Positions 46,164-55,571 are shown, numbered from the stretch's first letter. The stretch: 64,000 bases of DNA from Brevundimonas sp. (GCF_029945885.1 NZ_JAQSDK010000004.1:62001-126000), one strand, 5' to 3'. Made by a program: numbers and translations. Notes: a model not told the origin generated them from the sequence alone.

Positions 46164-47114
46164 TCAGAGGTCGATCCGCTGGTCGCCGGCGGCGTCATGG
46201 ATCTGGCGACCGACGGCCAGCCCCATGGTGCGGGCGGCGTCGACGACGTCGGCGGCGTGGATGTCGCCCAGCTCCCCGGAGCGGCGCCAGCGGGCCGTGC
46301 CGTCGGGGCTGAGCAGTTCGGCGGTCAGCAGCAGCCGGCCGTCGGCCCGGGTGGCGTGGGCCCCGATGGCCGAACGGCACGAGCCCTCCAGCGCCATCAT
46401 GGCCCCGCGCTCGGCGGCCACGGCCAGGGCCGTCAGCGGATGGTCGAGGGCCGCGACCCAGGCGGCCCCGGTCTCGCCGTCGCGGGTCTGCAGGGCCAGG
46501 GCCCCCTGGCCGGGGGCGGGCAGGAACTGGTCGAGCGACAGCCGCTCGCGGATCACGTCAGCGCGACCCAGACGATTGAGCCCGGCGGTCGCCAGCAGGA
46601 TGGCGTCGAAATCGCCGTCGGCCAGCCGGCGCAGACGCGTATCAACATTGCCGCGCAGCATCTCGATGCGCAGGTCCGGGCGCAGGGCCAGGGCCTGGGC
46701 CTGACGGCGCAGGCTGGCCGTGCCCAGCCGGGCCCCCTGGGGCAGGTCGGCGAAACAGGCAAAGGCCTCGCTGACGAAGGCGTCGCGCGCATCCTCGCGT
46801 TCGGGCACGGCGGCGATGCACAGGCCGGGCGGCTGTTCGGCCGGGACATCCTTCATCGAATGGACGGCGACATCGACGCGACCATCGATCAGGGCCTCCT
46901 CGATCTCCTTGGTGAACAGGGCCTTGCCGCCGATCTCGAGCAGGCGGCGGTCCTGGACCCGGTCGCCGGTGGTGACGATCTCGACCAGGGGGACGGCGGT
47001 GGCGATATCGGCCTCGGCCACACCCATGGCGGCGGCGATCGCGCGCTGCATCATGCCCGACTGGGTCAGGGCCAGGGCCGAACGTCGGGTGCCGATACGG
47101 ATCGGGAAGGTCAT
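46164..47114 (-). CDS. hemC: Porphobilinogen deaminase (hydroxymethylbilane synthase)
   Basis: From the ATG at 47114 (MTFPIRIGTRRSALAL) the protein is 316 residues. Key motifs are VHSMKDVPAEQPPGL, GTASLRRQAQALALRPDL, LRGNVDTRLRRL, LPAPGQGALALQ and the dipyrromethane-cofactor cysteine in LEGSCRSAIGAHA. It polymerises four porphobilinogens. The longer frame to 47198 overlaps tsaD and is rejected. It is divergent from tsaD with about 40 bases between starts. Confidence 0.96.
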   Translation of the reverse strand: MTFPIRIGTRRSALALTQSGMMQRAIAAAMGVAEADIATAVPLVEIVTTGDRVQDRRLLEIGGKALFTKEIEEALIDGRVDVAVHSMKDVPAEQPPGLCIAAVPEREDARDAFVSEAFACFADLPQGARLGTASLRRQAQALALRPDLRIEMLRGNVDTRLRRLADGDFDAILLATAGLNRLGRADVIRERLSLDQFLPAPGQGALALQTRDGETGAAWVAALDHPLTALAVAAERGAMMALEGSCRSAIGAHATRADGRLLLTAELLSPDGTARWRRSGELGDIHAADVVDAARTMGLAVGRQIHDAAGDQRIDL

Positions 47115-47155
47115 GAGGCGTTGCGCACAGGGGATGGGGTCGTTAGCTGGACCCG

Positions 47156-48301
47156 ATGAATACGGTCGCCGACTATAGCAGCGAGACAGGACGGGCAACC
47201 GGACCCGCGGGTTCGCTCCTCGTCCTGGGCCTTGAAACCAGCTGTGACGAGACCGCGGCGGCCGTGGTGCGGCTGGATCCCGACGGCACGGCCACCGTGC
47301 TGTCGTCGGTGGTGCACAGCCAGATCGATGATCATGCGGCCTTCGGCGGGGTCGTTCCCGAGATCGCCGCCCGCAGTCATGTCGAGATGATCGACGGGGT
47401 TACCCGTCGGGCCATGGCCGGGGCCGGGCTCGACTACGGGGCGCTGGACGGGATCGCGGCCACGGCCGGCCCCGGTCTGGTCGGCGGGGTCATGGTCGGC
47501 CTGGGCTTCGGCAAGGCCGTGGCCCTGGCGCGGGGCCTGCCGCTGGTGGCGGTCAATCATCTTGAAGGTCATGCGGTGTCGGCGCGTCTGGGGCGCAACC
47601 TGGCCTATCCCTTCCTGCTGCTGCTGGCCTCGGGCGGCCATTGCCAGCTGCTGGAGGTGCGCGGCATCGGCGAGATGAGCCGGCTGGGCTCGACCATCGA
47701 TGATGCCGCCGGCGAGGCCTTCGACAAGATCGCCAAGGCACTGGGCCTGGGCTATCCGGGCGGACCGGCGCTCGAGCGGCTGGCCGAGACCGGCGACGGC
47801 AGTCGCTTCGACCTGCCGCGGGCCCTGCTGGGGCGCAAGGACTGCGACTTCTCGTTCTCGGGCCTGAAGACGGCGGCCTCCCGCCTGGCGCAATCCTGTG
47901 AAACTGATCAGGACCGGGCCGATCTGGCCGATGCGGTCCAGAGCGCCATCGCCCGCCAGCTGGCCGAACGCTCGCACCGGGCGATGCAGGACTGGCTCGA
48001 CAGCCATGGCGCGACGGCGGCCCGGCCGATGTTCGTGGTCGCCGGCGGTGTGGCGGCCAACCGCACCGTCCGGGCGGTGCTGGAGGCGGCGGCGGCGAAG
48101 AACGGCTTTGATTTTCTGGCCCCGCCGATGGCCTATTGCACCGACAATGCCGCGATGATCGCCCTGGCCGGGGCGGAACGCCTGCAGCAGGGGCTGGTTT
48201 CGGATATCGATACGGCAGCGCGCCCGCGATGGCCGCTGGATGAAAACAAGGCGCTCAGCGATCCGATGCACAAGCCGGGTCGCAAGGGGGCCAAGGCCTA
48301 G
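47156..48301 (+). CDS. tsaD: tRNA N6-adenosine threonylcarbamoyltransferase TsaD
   Basis: The 381-residue ASKHA-fold protein has [15 protein letters not shown] near residue 23, the metal-binding HLEGHA and the ATP-binding [11 protein letters not shown] and [12 protein letters not shown] motifs. It transfers threonylcarbamoyl to A37 of ANN-decoding tRNAs. The C-terminus has a basic tail (PGRKGAKA). Twelve bases separate it from gpsA. Confidence 0.97.
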   Translation: MNTVADYSSETGRATGPAGSLLVLGLETSCDETAAAVVRLDPDGTATVLSSVVHSQIDDHAAFGGVVPEIAARSHVEMIDGVTRRAMAGAGLDYGALDGIAATAGPGLVGGVMVGLGFGKAVALARGLPLVAVNHLEGHAVSARLGRNLAYPFLLLLASGGHCQLLEVRGIGEMSRLGSTIDDAAGEAFDKIAKALGLGYPGGPALERLAETGDGSRFDLPRALLGRKDCDFSFSGLKTAASRLAQSCETDQDRADLADAVQSAIARQLAERSHRAMQDWLDSHGATAARPMFVVAGGVAANRTVRAVLEAAAAKNGFDFLAPPMAYCTDNAAMIALAGAERLQQGLVSDIDTAARPRWPLDENKALSDPMHKPGRKGAKA

Positions 48302-48312
48302 GGAAACGACCG

Positions 48313-49311
48313 ATGGAATTTCGTACCGCAGGGGTGATCGGGGCCGGAGCCTGGGGCACGGCCCTGGCCCAGGTGACCGGCTGGGCCGGGCTGGACACCC
48401 TCCTGCACGCGCGTGAGGCCGAGGTGGTCGACAGTATCCGCGATCACCGGGTCAATGAGGCCTTCCTGCCGGGCATTACCCTGGACGCCCATGTGAAGGT
48501 CACCGGCGACCTGGCCGATCTGGCGGGCTGTGACCTCATCCTGGCGGTCCCGCCGGCCCAGTATATGCGCGCTACCCTTGAGGCTCTCGCGCCGTTTCAT
48601 CGATCGGGCGTCCCGGTGGTGCTGTGCGCCAAGGGAATCGAGCGCGGTTCGCTGAAGCTGATGACCGAGGTCCTGGCCGAGACCCTGCCGGACGCGCCGG
48701 CGGCCGTGCTGTCGGGCCCCAGTTTCGCCGGCGAGGTGGCGCGGGGCCTGCCCAGCGCCGTAACCCTGGCCTGCGCCGACGAGGCCCTGGGCCAGAGGCT
48801 GATGGTGGCCCTGTCGGCCCCGGCCTTCCGGCCCTATCTGGCCACCGACCTGATCGGGGCCGAGGTCGGGGGGGCGATCAAGAACGTTCTGGCCATCGCC
48901 TGCGGCATCAGCGAGGGCCGCGGTCTGGGGCGTAGCGCCCATGCCGCCCTGATCACACGGGGCTTTGCCGAGATGACCCGGCTGGGCGTGGCCATGGGGG
49001 GGCGGCCGGAGACGGTGGCGGGCCTGTGCGGTCTCGGCGACCTTGTGCTGACCTGTTCCAGCCCGCAGTCGCGCAACATGAGCCTGGGGCTGGCCCTGGG
49101 CGAGGGCCAGACGGTCGACCAGGCCCTGGCCGGCAAACGGTCGGTGGCTGAAGGCTATGAGAGCGCGCCGGCGGTGCGGGAGCTGGCGAAGCGGATGGGG
49201 GTGGAGATGCCGATTTCGGAGGCGGTCGCCGCCCTGCTGAATGGCGAGACCACGGTCGACGCGATGATCGGCAACCTGCTGTCGCGGCCGCTGAAGGTCG
49301 AGCGGCACTGA
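48313..49311 (+). CDS. gpsA: Glycerol-3-phosphate dehydrogenase [NAD(P)+]
   Basis: The 332-residue enzyme has the Rossmann motif [17 protein letters not shown], the catalytic-lysine region [17 protein letters not shown], and [20 protein letters not shown]. It reduces dihydroxyacetone phosphate to sn-glycerol 3-phosphate for phospholipid synthesis. Its stop overlaps the next start by one base (TGATG). Confidence 0.97.
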   Translation: MEFRTAGVIGAGAWGTALAQVTGWAGLDTLLHAREAEVVDSIRDHRVNEAFLPGITLDAHVKVTGDLADLAGCDLILAVPPAQYMRATLEALAPFHRSGVPVVLCAKGIERGSLKLMTEVLAETLPDAPAAVLSGPSFAGEVARGLPSAVTLACADEALGQRLMVALSAPAFRPYLATDLIGAEVGGAIKNVLAIACGISEGRGLGRSAHAALITRGFAEMTRLGVAMGGRPETVAGLCGLGDLVLTCSSPQSRNMSLGLALGEGQTVDQALAGKRSVAEGYESAPAVRELAKRMGVEMPISEAVAALLNGETTVDAMIGNLLSRPLKVERH

Positions 49312-49688
49312 TGGCCGAGGCGATTCCGGCTGATCGCAAACGGGTCTGGAAGACGCCGGCGGGCGTGGCCCTCTGCGTCGAGACCGCCATCGCCGACCCC
49401 GGATCGCGCGGGTTCGTCCTGCAGATCGGCGAGGCCTTCTTCCACGGCTTCGTCGTGCGCCGGCACGGCCAGGTGGCCGGCTATGTCGACCGCTGCCCGC
49501 ACCAGGGCTTTCCGCTGGCGATCGAACTGGACCGCTATCTGACGCCGGACGGCGCACTGATCCTGTGCGGCTGGCACGGGGCGGTGTTCACACCCCTGAC
49601 CGGAGCCTGTGTCGGCGGTCCCTGCGCCGGGGCGAAATTGACGCCGTGGCCGGTGGTGGCCGACAACGGCGTCATTCGAACGGCCTGA
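49311..49688 (+). CDS. Rieske [2Fe-2S] domain protein
   Basis: The 125-residue protein has the two Rieske cluster motifs C-x-H (DRCPHQGFPL) and C-x-x-H (LCGWHGAVF), with a following GACVGGPCAGAKL. It has no signal peptide or membrane segment, so it is a soluble ferredoxin-like electron carrier or an oxygenase accessory component. It is coupled to gpsA by a one-base overlap, as is often seen in alphaproteobacteria; partner unknown. Confidence 0.88.
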   Translation: MAEAIPADRKRVWKTPAGVALCVETAIADPGSRGFVLQIGEAFFHGFVVRRHGQVAGYVDRCPHQGFPLAIELDRYLTPDGALILCGWHGAVFTPLTGACVGGPCAGAKLTPWPVVADNGVIRTA

Positions 49689-49690
49689 CG

Positions 49691-49855
49691 TCAGGGCTTT
49701 TTGTCGGCGTGCTTTTCGCCGAAGGCGTCCTTGACCTCGTCCTCGGAAATCCGCTTGGACGGATCACCCTTCTGGCCGAGGTTCTGTTCTTCGGTGCCGT
49801 CGCCCATCATGCCGGGATGTTTCTCGGCGGGTTTGTCGGACGTGGGGTGACCCAT
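49691..49855 (-). CDS. Small hydrophilic protein of unknown function (54 residues)
   Basis: An ATG at 49855 with AAGGAG eight bases upstream opens a 54-codon frame. The sequence begins MGHPTSDKPAEKHPGMMGDG and ends with DEVKDAFGEKHADKKP; it is rich in Lys, Asp, Glu and Gly and probably disordered. It is transcribed toward the convergent Rieske gene, with stops two bases apart. The ribosome site and tight spacing support a real gene. Confidence 0.6.
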   Translation of the reverse strand: MGHPTSDKPAEKHPGMMGDGTEEQNLGQKGDPSKRISEDEVKDAFGEKHADKKP

Positions 49856-49902
49856 GATCGTACTCCTTGAGAGATGCCCCTCTCAAACGACCGGGCGGCC
49901 CA

Positions 49903-50415
49903 TCAGGTTCCCGGGCGTTTCAGCCGTTTCGCATTGGCCACGGCGGTGCGGTGGATCGGATCAAGCGCCTCGGCCTGGACCTTCAGCAATTCGGTATTGA
50001 GGGTCAGCATCTGGCCGGTGGCCCGGCCCCACCAGCCCACCGCATAGTTGTACTGCAGGGTGGCGAGGGCAGCCGGGTGGGTGGCGCTGGCCATGGCGGC
50101 GGCGGCGCGGCTGGCCAGGTGAATTTCATTGGCGGCGGACCGGGTCAGCCGGTCGGACAGGTCGCCGAAATTGCGGGTGACGGTCGAGACCGAGGCCGAG
50201 ATGGCCTCGACCTTTTCCGAACTCATCAGCGAGATTTCCGCCAGATCAGCCTTGCCCGGATTGGCCAGGCCGGCGGCCATGATCTCCAGACGGGCCGAGA
50301 TGACCTCGCCCGACGCGTGCAACATCTCGCCCCCGGCGACGGCGGTGTCGGCGGCGGACTGGTTGTTGCGGGCCAGGCGTCGGCCGTTGCGGGCCGCCTT
50401 CTTGATATGGGTCAT
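49903..50415 (-). CDS. Phasin-like protein
   Basis: The 170-residue protein is all-helical and Ala-rich without membrane segments (AGGEMLHASGEVISARLEIM, LAEISLMSSEKVEAISASVS, NEIHLASRAAAAMASATHPA). This is the composition of Phasin_2 proteins, which coat polyhydroxyalkanoate granules. The basic N-terminus (KKAARNGRRLARNN) is unusual for granule-surface phasins. No other polyhydroxyalkanoate genes are visible in the window. Confidence 0.7.
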   Translation of the reverse strand: MTHIKKAARNGRRLARNNQSAADTAVAGGEMLHASGEVISARLEIMAAGLANPGKADLAEISLMSSEKVEAISASVSTVTRNFGDLSDRLTRSAANEIHLASRAAAAMASATHPAALATLQYNYAVGWWGRATGQMLTLNTELLKVQAEALDPIHRTAVANAKRLKRPGT

Positions 50416-50463
50416 CGCCGAGCCTTGGGCCGCATTCGTGTTCGGGGCAAGGCCCCGTCCCGT

Positions 50464-51213
50464 CTAGGGCAGGACCTCGGCCGAGAAGTCGGCCACGTCC
50501 TTGAGCAGGGCGGTGACCGAGGCGTCGATGATGCGCTGGCCCTTTTCCGGACTGGCCTGGGCCGGATCCGAGCCGATCCGGCCGTCGGGGAAGCGGGCCC
50601 GGTAGTCGAGGGCGTCGCGGATCGGGCCGACCGGGGCGATCTTCGGCGAATAGTCGGCCGTCTTGATCCGGTCCGGATAGGCGGCCTGGGTCACGGCGAT
50701 CTCGGACGGGGTGGCGTGCATGCCGTGGCCGACCGGAAAGATCGAGCTGCAAAGGCTGTGAATGCCCGGCAGGTCCCACCAGTTCTTCAGCTTGAGCACG
50801 AAGGGCGGCTGCTCCTCGACGAAGCTCCACTCGGCGTAGATCTCGGCGAAGGTGGCCTCGATGGTGGCGACATTGCCGCCATGGCCGTTGAGGAAATAGA
50901 TGCGCTCGAAGCCGTGGCGGCTGAGCGAGGAAACCCAGTCGGTGATGGCGGCCATGAAGGTCGAGGGGCGCAGGCTGATGGTGCCGGCGAAGGCCAGGTG
51001 GTGCTGGGCCATGCCGATGTTGAAGGTCGGGGCCACGATCAGGCTGTCGTCGGCCTTTTCGGCCGCATTGGCGATGATCTCGGGGCACAGCCAGTCGGTG
51101 CCCAGCAGGCCGGTCGGGCCATGCTGCTCATTGGAACCGATCGGCACGACGATCGTCCTGGTCGTCTTCAGGCGGGCGTCGATTTCGGGCCAGGACGACA
51201 GATGGATCAGCAT
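50464..51213 (-). CDS. Creatininase-family amidohydrolase
   Basis: The 249-residue protein has the creatininase metal-site pattern: PIGSNEQHGPTGLLGTDWLC near residue 25, then GMAQHHLAFAGTISL and FLNGHGGNVATIEATFAEIY. Family members include creatinine amidohydrolase and MftE-like or FAPy-type amide hydrolases. No neighbouring pathway identifies the substrate. All metal ligands appear intact (E, H, D, H, E). Confidence 0.88.
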   Translation of the reverse strand: MLIHLSSWPEIDARLKTTRTIVVPIGSNEQHGPTGLLGTDWLCPEIIANAAEKADDSLIVAPTFNIGMAQHHLAFAGTISLRPSTFMAAITDWVSSLSRHGFERIYFLNGHGGNVATIEATFAEIYAEWSFVEEQPPFVLKLKNWWDLPGIHSLCSSIFPVGHGMHATPSEIAVTQAAYPDRIKTADYSPKIAPVGPIRDALDYRARFPDGRIGSDPAQASPEKGQRIIDASVTALLKDVADFSAEVLP

Positions 51214-51296
51214 GGGCGGGAACTCCGGTACAGGGGACTGAATCGCCTCCTACGCCGATCCGGGGCTGTCGCCAATCCGCTGCGGGCCGGTTCCGG

Positions 51297-51896
51297 TCAG
51301 TCGGGGGCGAAGGCGCGGATGAAGCGGCGCGCGGTCTCGCGGGCGCGTTCCGGGATTTGATCCGCGCCCGGATGATCGACCCCCAGCAGGGTGCGCAGAT
51401 GGCTGTGGCCCAGTGCCATGCCCGAGAAGATCTCGGCGGCATGGTCCGGATCGGGCACGCCCAGCAGTCCGCGGCGGTTCTGTTCGGCCAGCCAGGTGGA
51501 CAGGCGACGCAGGCTCTCGCCGGGACCGCCGTCATAGATGGCGGCGGCGATGTCCGGGGCCTCGGGCGAGACCATGGCCAGGCCGCGCAGCGAGGCCCCC
51601 GCCTCGCCGTGAACCACCTTTTCAAGCAGGGCGACGGCATAGGCGGTCAGCACCGTCTGCGGGTCGCCTTCCGAGCGCAGCGGGGCGGTGACGGCGTCGG
51701 AGCGTCGCGCCGCCAGGGCCCGGCCGACGTCGAGCTTGGAGGCAAAGCGGTTGTAGAGGGTCTGTTTCGATACCCCGGCGCGGCGGGCGATCTCGTCCAT
51801 CGTCGCCGCCGCCCCCTTCTCGGCGAACAGTTCGGTGGCGGCGTCGAGGATGGCCTCGCTCTTGCGCGGATCGATCTGGCCGACAGCGCGGGACAT
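51297..51896 (-). CDS. TetR-family repressor of the adjacent efflux operon
   Basis: From the ATG at 51896 the protein is 199 residues with the TetR HTH (AILDAATELFAEKGAAATMD, EIARRAGVSKQTLYNRFASK). The reading frame stays open upstream through emrB, but that part is antisense-frame shadow. It overlaps the emrB stop by one base and is the last gene of emrA-emrB-tetR. A GAC-N6-GTC inverted repeat inside the operon promoter is its likely site. Confidence 0.9.
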   Translation of the reverse strand: MSRAVGQIDPRKSEAILDAATELFAEKGAAATMDEIARRAGVSKQTLYNRFASKLDVGRALAARRSDAVTAPLRSEGDPQTVLTAYAVALLEKVVHGEAGASLRGLAMVSPEAPDIAAAIYDGGPGESLRRLSTWLAEQNRRGLLGVPDPDHAAEIFSGMALGHSHLRTLLGVDHPGADQIPERARETARRFIRAFAPD

Positions 51897-53494
51897 CAGT
51901 GAGCCTCCACCGGCGGCGCGCCCGGGGCCACCTTCACCGGCCGGGCGAACAGGGTCACCACGGCGGCCACGGCGCAGGCGATGGCCAGCATGGCGAAGGC
52001 GTCGCCGAAGGCCAGGGTGGTGGCCTGGCGCTGCAGCATGCCCCAGACCGCCTTCAGGGCCGCCCCTTCCGGGTCGATCGATCCGGCGAAACGCTGACTC
52101 ATACCCGCCAGCATCGCCTGCATCTGGACATTGGACTGGCTGATCCGGTCGGTCAGCTCGCCCATGTGCAGGGCCGTGTTGGTGGTCAGGGAGGTGTTGA
52201 GGAAAGCCAGGCCGAAGGCCCCGCCGACGTTGCGCGACAGATTGACCAGGCCCGAGGCGTTCTTGACCATGTGATCCGGCAGGGTCGACATCGTCACCTG
52301 CTGGGCGGCGATCATGGCCAGCATGACCCCGGCCCCACGCATGGCCTGGACCCCGGCAAACTCCCAGTACCCCCACTCCGCGGTCAGGGCCCGGGCGTCC
52401 CACATGCCCCAGGCGCACATGATGAAGCCGACGAACATCAGGATGCGCAGGTCCAGCCTGCGCACCAGTCGTCCGGCGAAGGGGGCGGTGGCGAACATGG
52501 CCAGACCCGAGACCACCATGGTGGTGCCGACCTCCGAGGGCGAATAGTCGAGCACCCGACCGAGGAACAGCGGCAGCAGGAAGGTGCCGCCGAACAGGGC
52601 CGCGCCGACGATGAAGGTCATGATGACACCGACGGTGAAATTGCGGTTGGCGAAGGCCCGCAGCTCGACGATCGGATTGTAGTAGGTCAGCGACCGCCAG
52701 ATGAAGGCCGGGCCGGTAATGGCGGCGACGACGGCCAGCGCGAGGATGGCCGTGTCGGCGAACCAGTCCTTCTTTGACCCTTCCTCCAGCACGAACTGCA
52801 TGCTCATCAGAAAGACGGCCATCAGGCCGAGCCCGAACCAGTCGAACCCCTTGGACAGGGACGGATCGCCCTTGTCGAAATTGGCGTAGCGACCGACCAG
52901 GAACAGCACCAGCATGCCCGGGATCACATTGATGAAGAACAGCCAGCGCCAGCTGAGCCATTCGGTCAGGTGACCGCCGAGCGTCGGGCCGACGGTCGGG
53001 GCCAGGGTGACGATCAGCCCCATGACCACACTGGCGGTGACGCGCTTGTCGGGCGGGAAGGCGGTGAAGGCGACGGCGAAGACGGTCGGGATCATGGCCC
53101 CGCCGACAAAGCCCTGCAGGGCCCGGAACAGGATCATCATGTCGATCGAGGTCGACAGGCCGGTGGCCACGCTCATGATCAGGAAGCCTGTGCAGGAGAC
53201 CAGAAACACCTTCTGCGTGCCCCACAGGCGCGACAGATAGCCCGACAGGGGGATCATCACGACCTCGGGGATCAGATAGGCGGTCTGGATCCAGCTGATC
53301 TCGTCGGCCGAGGCCCCGATGCCCGCCTGGATCTGCGGCAGGGAGGCGGCGACGATCTGGATGTCGAGAATGGCCATGAACTGGCCGATCACCATCCCGG
53401 CGAAGCCGAGCAGCAGGAAGGTCCAGTTGATCTCGGGGGCGGCGGCTCCGGAGGGGGAGGCCGGGGCGGCGCCGTCGGTGACGGCCGCGGTCAT
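51896..53494 (-). CDS. emrB: DHA2-family multidrug efflux transporter (EmrB/QacA type)
   Basis: The 532-residue major-facilitator protein has about 14 membrane helices. Motifs include LLGFAGMVIGQFMAILDIQI in TM1, SYLIPEVVMIPLSGYLSRLW-like motif A around residues 90-115, and motif C near LIVTLAPTVGPTLGGHLTEW. It would export drugs by proton antiport across the inner membrane together with the EmrA-like adaptor encoded just upstream (four-base overlap). The specific substrate cannot be read from sequence. Confidence 0.92.
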   Translation of the reverse strand: MTAAVTDGAAPASPSGAAAPEINWTFLLLGFAGMVIGQFMAILDIQIVAASLPQIQAGIGASADEISWIQTAYLIPEVVMIPLSGYLSRLWGTQKVFLVSCTGFLIMSVATGLSTSIDMMILFRALQGFVGGAMIPTVFAVAFTAFPPDKRVTASVVMGLIVTLAPTVGPTLGGHLTEWLSWRWLFFINVIPGMLVLFLVGRYANFDKGDPSLSKGFDWFGLGLMAVFLMSMQFVLEEGSKKDWFADTAILALAVVAAITGPAFIWRSLTYYNPIVELRAFANRNFTVGVIMTFIVGAALFGGTFLLPLFLGRVLDYSPSEVGTTMVVSGLAMFATAPFAGRLVRRLDLRILMFVGFIMCAWGMWDARALTAEWGYWEFAGVQAMRGAGVMLAMIAAQQVTMSTLPDHMVKNASGLVNLSRNVGGAFGLAFLNTSLTTNTALHMGELTDRISQSNVQMQAMLAGMSQRFAGSIDPEGAALKAVWGMLQRQATTLAFGDAFAMLAIACAVAAVVTLFARPVKVAPGAPPVEAH

Positions 53495-54612
53495 TCCCGG
53501 ACGGCCGGGACGGTCGCGGCCTCGGCCCGGCGCGGCTCATCGCTGCCGACCTGGGCGAAGCTCAAGCCGCCGGCGCTCTTCAGGTCGACGCGGACCTCAA
53601 CCGACAGGCCGGGACGCAGGGCCGTGGCACCGCCTTCAGCCCGGTCGACAACGATACGCACCGGAACCCGCTGGGTGATCTTGGTGAAATTGCCGGTGGC
53701 GTTTTCGACGGGGATCAGGGCGAATTCCGAGCCGGTGGCCGGGGCGAAACTGTCGATGCGGCCCCGGATCGGCTGTCCCGGGAAGGCGTCGGCGGTGATC
53801 TCCACGGTCTGGCCCAGCCGCAGCCGGTCCAGCTGGGTTTCCTTGAAATTGGCCACGACGAAGGTGTCGCCCAGCGGCACGATCGACAGCAGTTGGCTGC
53901 CGGCATTGACCGACTGGCCGGCGCGCACGCCGCGGGCCCCGACGACGCCGCCGACCGGCGCGCGGATGATGGTGCGGTCCAAAGCGGTGCGCGCCTGGTC
54001 GACGGCGGCCCGGGCCTGTTCGACCGCGGCGAGACTCTGTTTGCGGGTCGAGCCGAGTACGGCGGCGGTGCGCTGTTCGGCGACGAGGGCGGCCTGGGCC
54101 TGGGCGACGGCGGCCTGGGCCGTGGCGGCCCCGGCCTGCTCGGTCTGGATGCGTTGCTGCGACACCCAGCCCTGCTCGGCCAGCTTGCCGTAGCGGTCGA
54201 CCTGGGCGCGGGCCAGACCGGCCTGGGCCTGGGCCTGGGTCACGCCGGCGGCGCGCGAGGCGATCATCGCCTGTTCCTGGGCGGCGCGGGCATCGACATT
54301 GCCGACGGCGGCGATCAGGGCCTGGAGATTGGCCTCGGCCTCGGCCAGGCGGGCGCGGGCGTCGGCATCATCCAGCCGGACCAGGATCTGGCCGGGCTCG
54401 ACGCGCTGGTTGTCCGCCACCAGGACCTCGACCACATAGCCGCTGATCTGGGGACTGACGAGGGTGGTGTCGGCCTGGATGAAGGCGTTGTCGGTGGTTT
54501 CCCAGCGCTGGTTGCCCAGCCACCAGATCGTGCCGCCGACGATGACGGCCAGGGCGACAATCACGGTGACGATCAGCGGCAGTCGCTGTTTGAGGGTGGG
54601 AGAGACGGTCAT
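53491..54612 (-). CDS. emrA: HlyD/EmrA-family membrane fusion protein
   Basis: The 373-residue protein has one N-terminal membrane anchor (PLIVTVIVALAVIVGGTIWW), a biotinyl-lipoyl half-motif (TLVSPQISGYVVEVLVADNQ, VEPGQILVRLDD), a coiled-coil hairpin rich in Ala and Gln (about 90-215), and the second half-motif (TIIRAPVGGVVGARGVRAGQ). It bridges EmrB to an outer-membrane channel, which is not encoded here. First gene of the emrA-emrB-tetR operon. Confidence 0.92.
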   Translation of the reverse strand: MTVSPTLKQRLPLIVTVIVALAVIVGGTIWWLGNQRWETTDNAFIQADTTLVSPQISGYVVEVLVADNQRVEPGQILVRLDDADARARLAEAEANLQALIAAVGNVDARAAQEQAMIASRAAGVTQAQAQAGLARAQVDRYGKLAEQGWVSQQRIQTEQAGAATAQAAVAQAQAALVAEQRTAAVLGSTRKQSLAAVEQARAAVDQARTALDRTIIRAPVGGVVGARGVRAGQSVNAGSQLLSIVPLGDTFVVANFKETQLDRLRLGQTVEITADAFPGQPIRGRIDSFAPATGSEFALIPVENATGNFTKITQRVPVRIVVDRAEGGATALRPGLSVEVRVDLKSAGGLSFAQVGSDEPRRAEAATVPAVRE

Positions 54613-54654
54613 GGAAAACTCGAAATTGCGATCGGAGCCGGGGAGGCAGGCGGC

Positions 54655-54683
54655 TAAAATGGACTACAATGTCTAAAAATCAA
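54655..54683 (-). promoter_or_regulatory. Promoter of emrAB-tetR with operator in the spacer
   Basis: On the minus strand TTGATT (-35) and ATTTTA (-10) are separated by 17 bases. Overlapping that spacer, TAGAC-ATTGTA-GTCCA (54660-54675) is an inverted repeat (GAC-N6-GTC core), the usual geometry for TetR repression of efflux operons. The promoter lies about 45 bases upstream of the emrA ATG. Confidence 0.6.
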
Positions 54684-54777
54684 TAACGCTGTGTGCGCCG
54701 CAGCAAACACGTCATGTTTCAGCGCGCGTCACCGGGGCCGCTTGACCCGGCGGACGAGGACGGCGAAGCCCCTGGAT

Positions 54778-55485
54778 ATGGCCGAGCCAAAACCCCGTTC
54801 CCGCAAGCCGGCTCCACGCCCTGTCGTGTCCGGAGGCGTCGTCTTCCCGCCTGACCCCGACCGGGTCGAGGCCATTTTCGCGCGGCTGGCGGCGATCATG
54901 CCCGAGCCGAAGACCGAACTGCATTTCCATGATGCCTATACGCTGACGGTGGCGGTGGCCCTGTCGGCCCAGGCCACCGACGTCGCGGTCAACAAGGCCA
55001 CGGACAGGCTCTTCGCCGTGGCTGACACCCCGGCGAAGATTCTGGCCCTCGGCGAGTCGGGTCTGACGCCGTTCATCGCCTCGATCGGCCTGTACCGGAA
55101 CAAGGCGAAGAACGTCATCGCCCTGAGCCGGATCGTGCTGGAACAGCATGGCGGCGCGGTGCCGCTGAACCGCACCGACCTGCAGGCCCTGCCGGGCGTG
55201 GGGCGCAAGACCGCCAGTGTCGTCCTCAATGAACTGGGCATCGAACCGGCCATCGCCGTCGACACCCATGTGTTCCGCGTCTCGCACCGGCTGGGCCTGG
55301 CCAATGCCGCCACCCCGGACAAGGTCGAGGCCCAGCTGCACCGGATCGTGCCGGAGGCCTATCTGGCCAAGGCCCATCACTGGCTGATCCTGCACGGCCG
55401 CTACACCTGCACCGCGCGCAAGCCCAACTGTGTCGCCTGTCCGGTCGCCGACCTGTGCCCGTCACGGTCGGGGTTGATGGCCTGA
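54778..55485 (+). CDS. nth: Endonuclease III
   Basis: From the ATG at 54778 the protein is 235 residues. It has the helix-hairpin-helix LPGVGRKTASVVLNE with the catalytic Lys, the catalytic Asp in AVDTHVFRVS, and the [4Fe-4S] cluster motif C-x6-C-x2-C-x5-C (CTARKPNCVACPVADLC). It removes oxidised pyrimidines from DNA. A basic N-terminal extension of about 20 residues precedes the core. The frame is open to 54691, but no ribosome site supports that start. Confidence 0.95.
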   Translation: MAEPKPRSRKPAPRPVVSGGVVFPPDPDRVEAIFARLAAIMPEPKTELHFHDAYTLTVAVALSAQATDVAVNKATDRLFAVADTPAKILALGESGLTPFIASIGLYRNKAKNVIALSRIVLEQHGGAVPLNRTDLQALPGVGRKTASVVLNELGIEPAIAVDTHVFRVSHRLGLANAATPDKVEAQLHRIVPEAYLAKAHHWLILHGRYTCTARKPNCVACPVADLCPSRSGLMA

Positions 55486-55490
55486 TACCG

Positions 55491-55516
55491 GCGACCTTGA
55501 TCTCCATCAAGGTCGC
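55491..55516 (+). promoter_or_regulatory. FNR/FixK-type box within a perfect inverted repeat
   Basis: GCGACCTTGAT and ATCAAGGTCGC are perfect 11-base arms around CTCC. The core TTGAT-N4-ATCAA (55497-55510) is exactly the FNR/FixK consensus. It lies six bases after the nth stop and 62 bases before the kinase ATG, so it may activate the kinase gene under low oxygen. A second small palindrome (CGGAAC-gtc-GTTCCG) follows directly. As a hairpin it could also end nth, but no T-run follows. Confidence 0.6.
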
Positions 55517-55571
55517 GGAACGTCGTTCCGTCTAGCCTGTCTCCGGATCGGTGGGGATCAGGTGGACGGTT

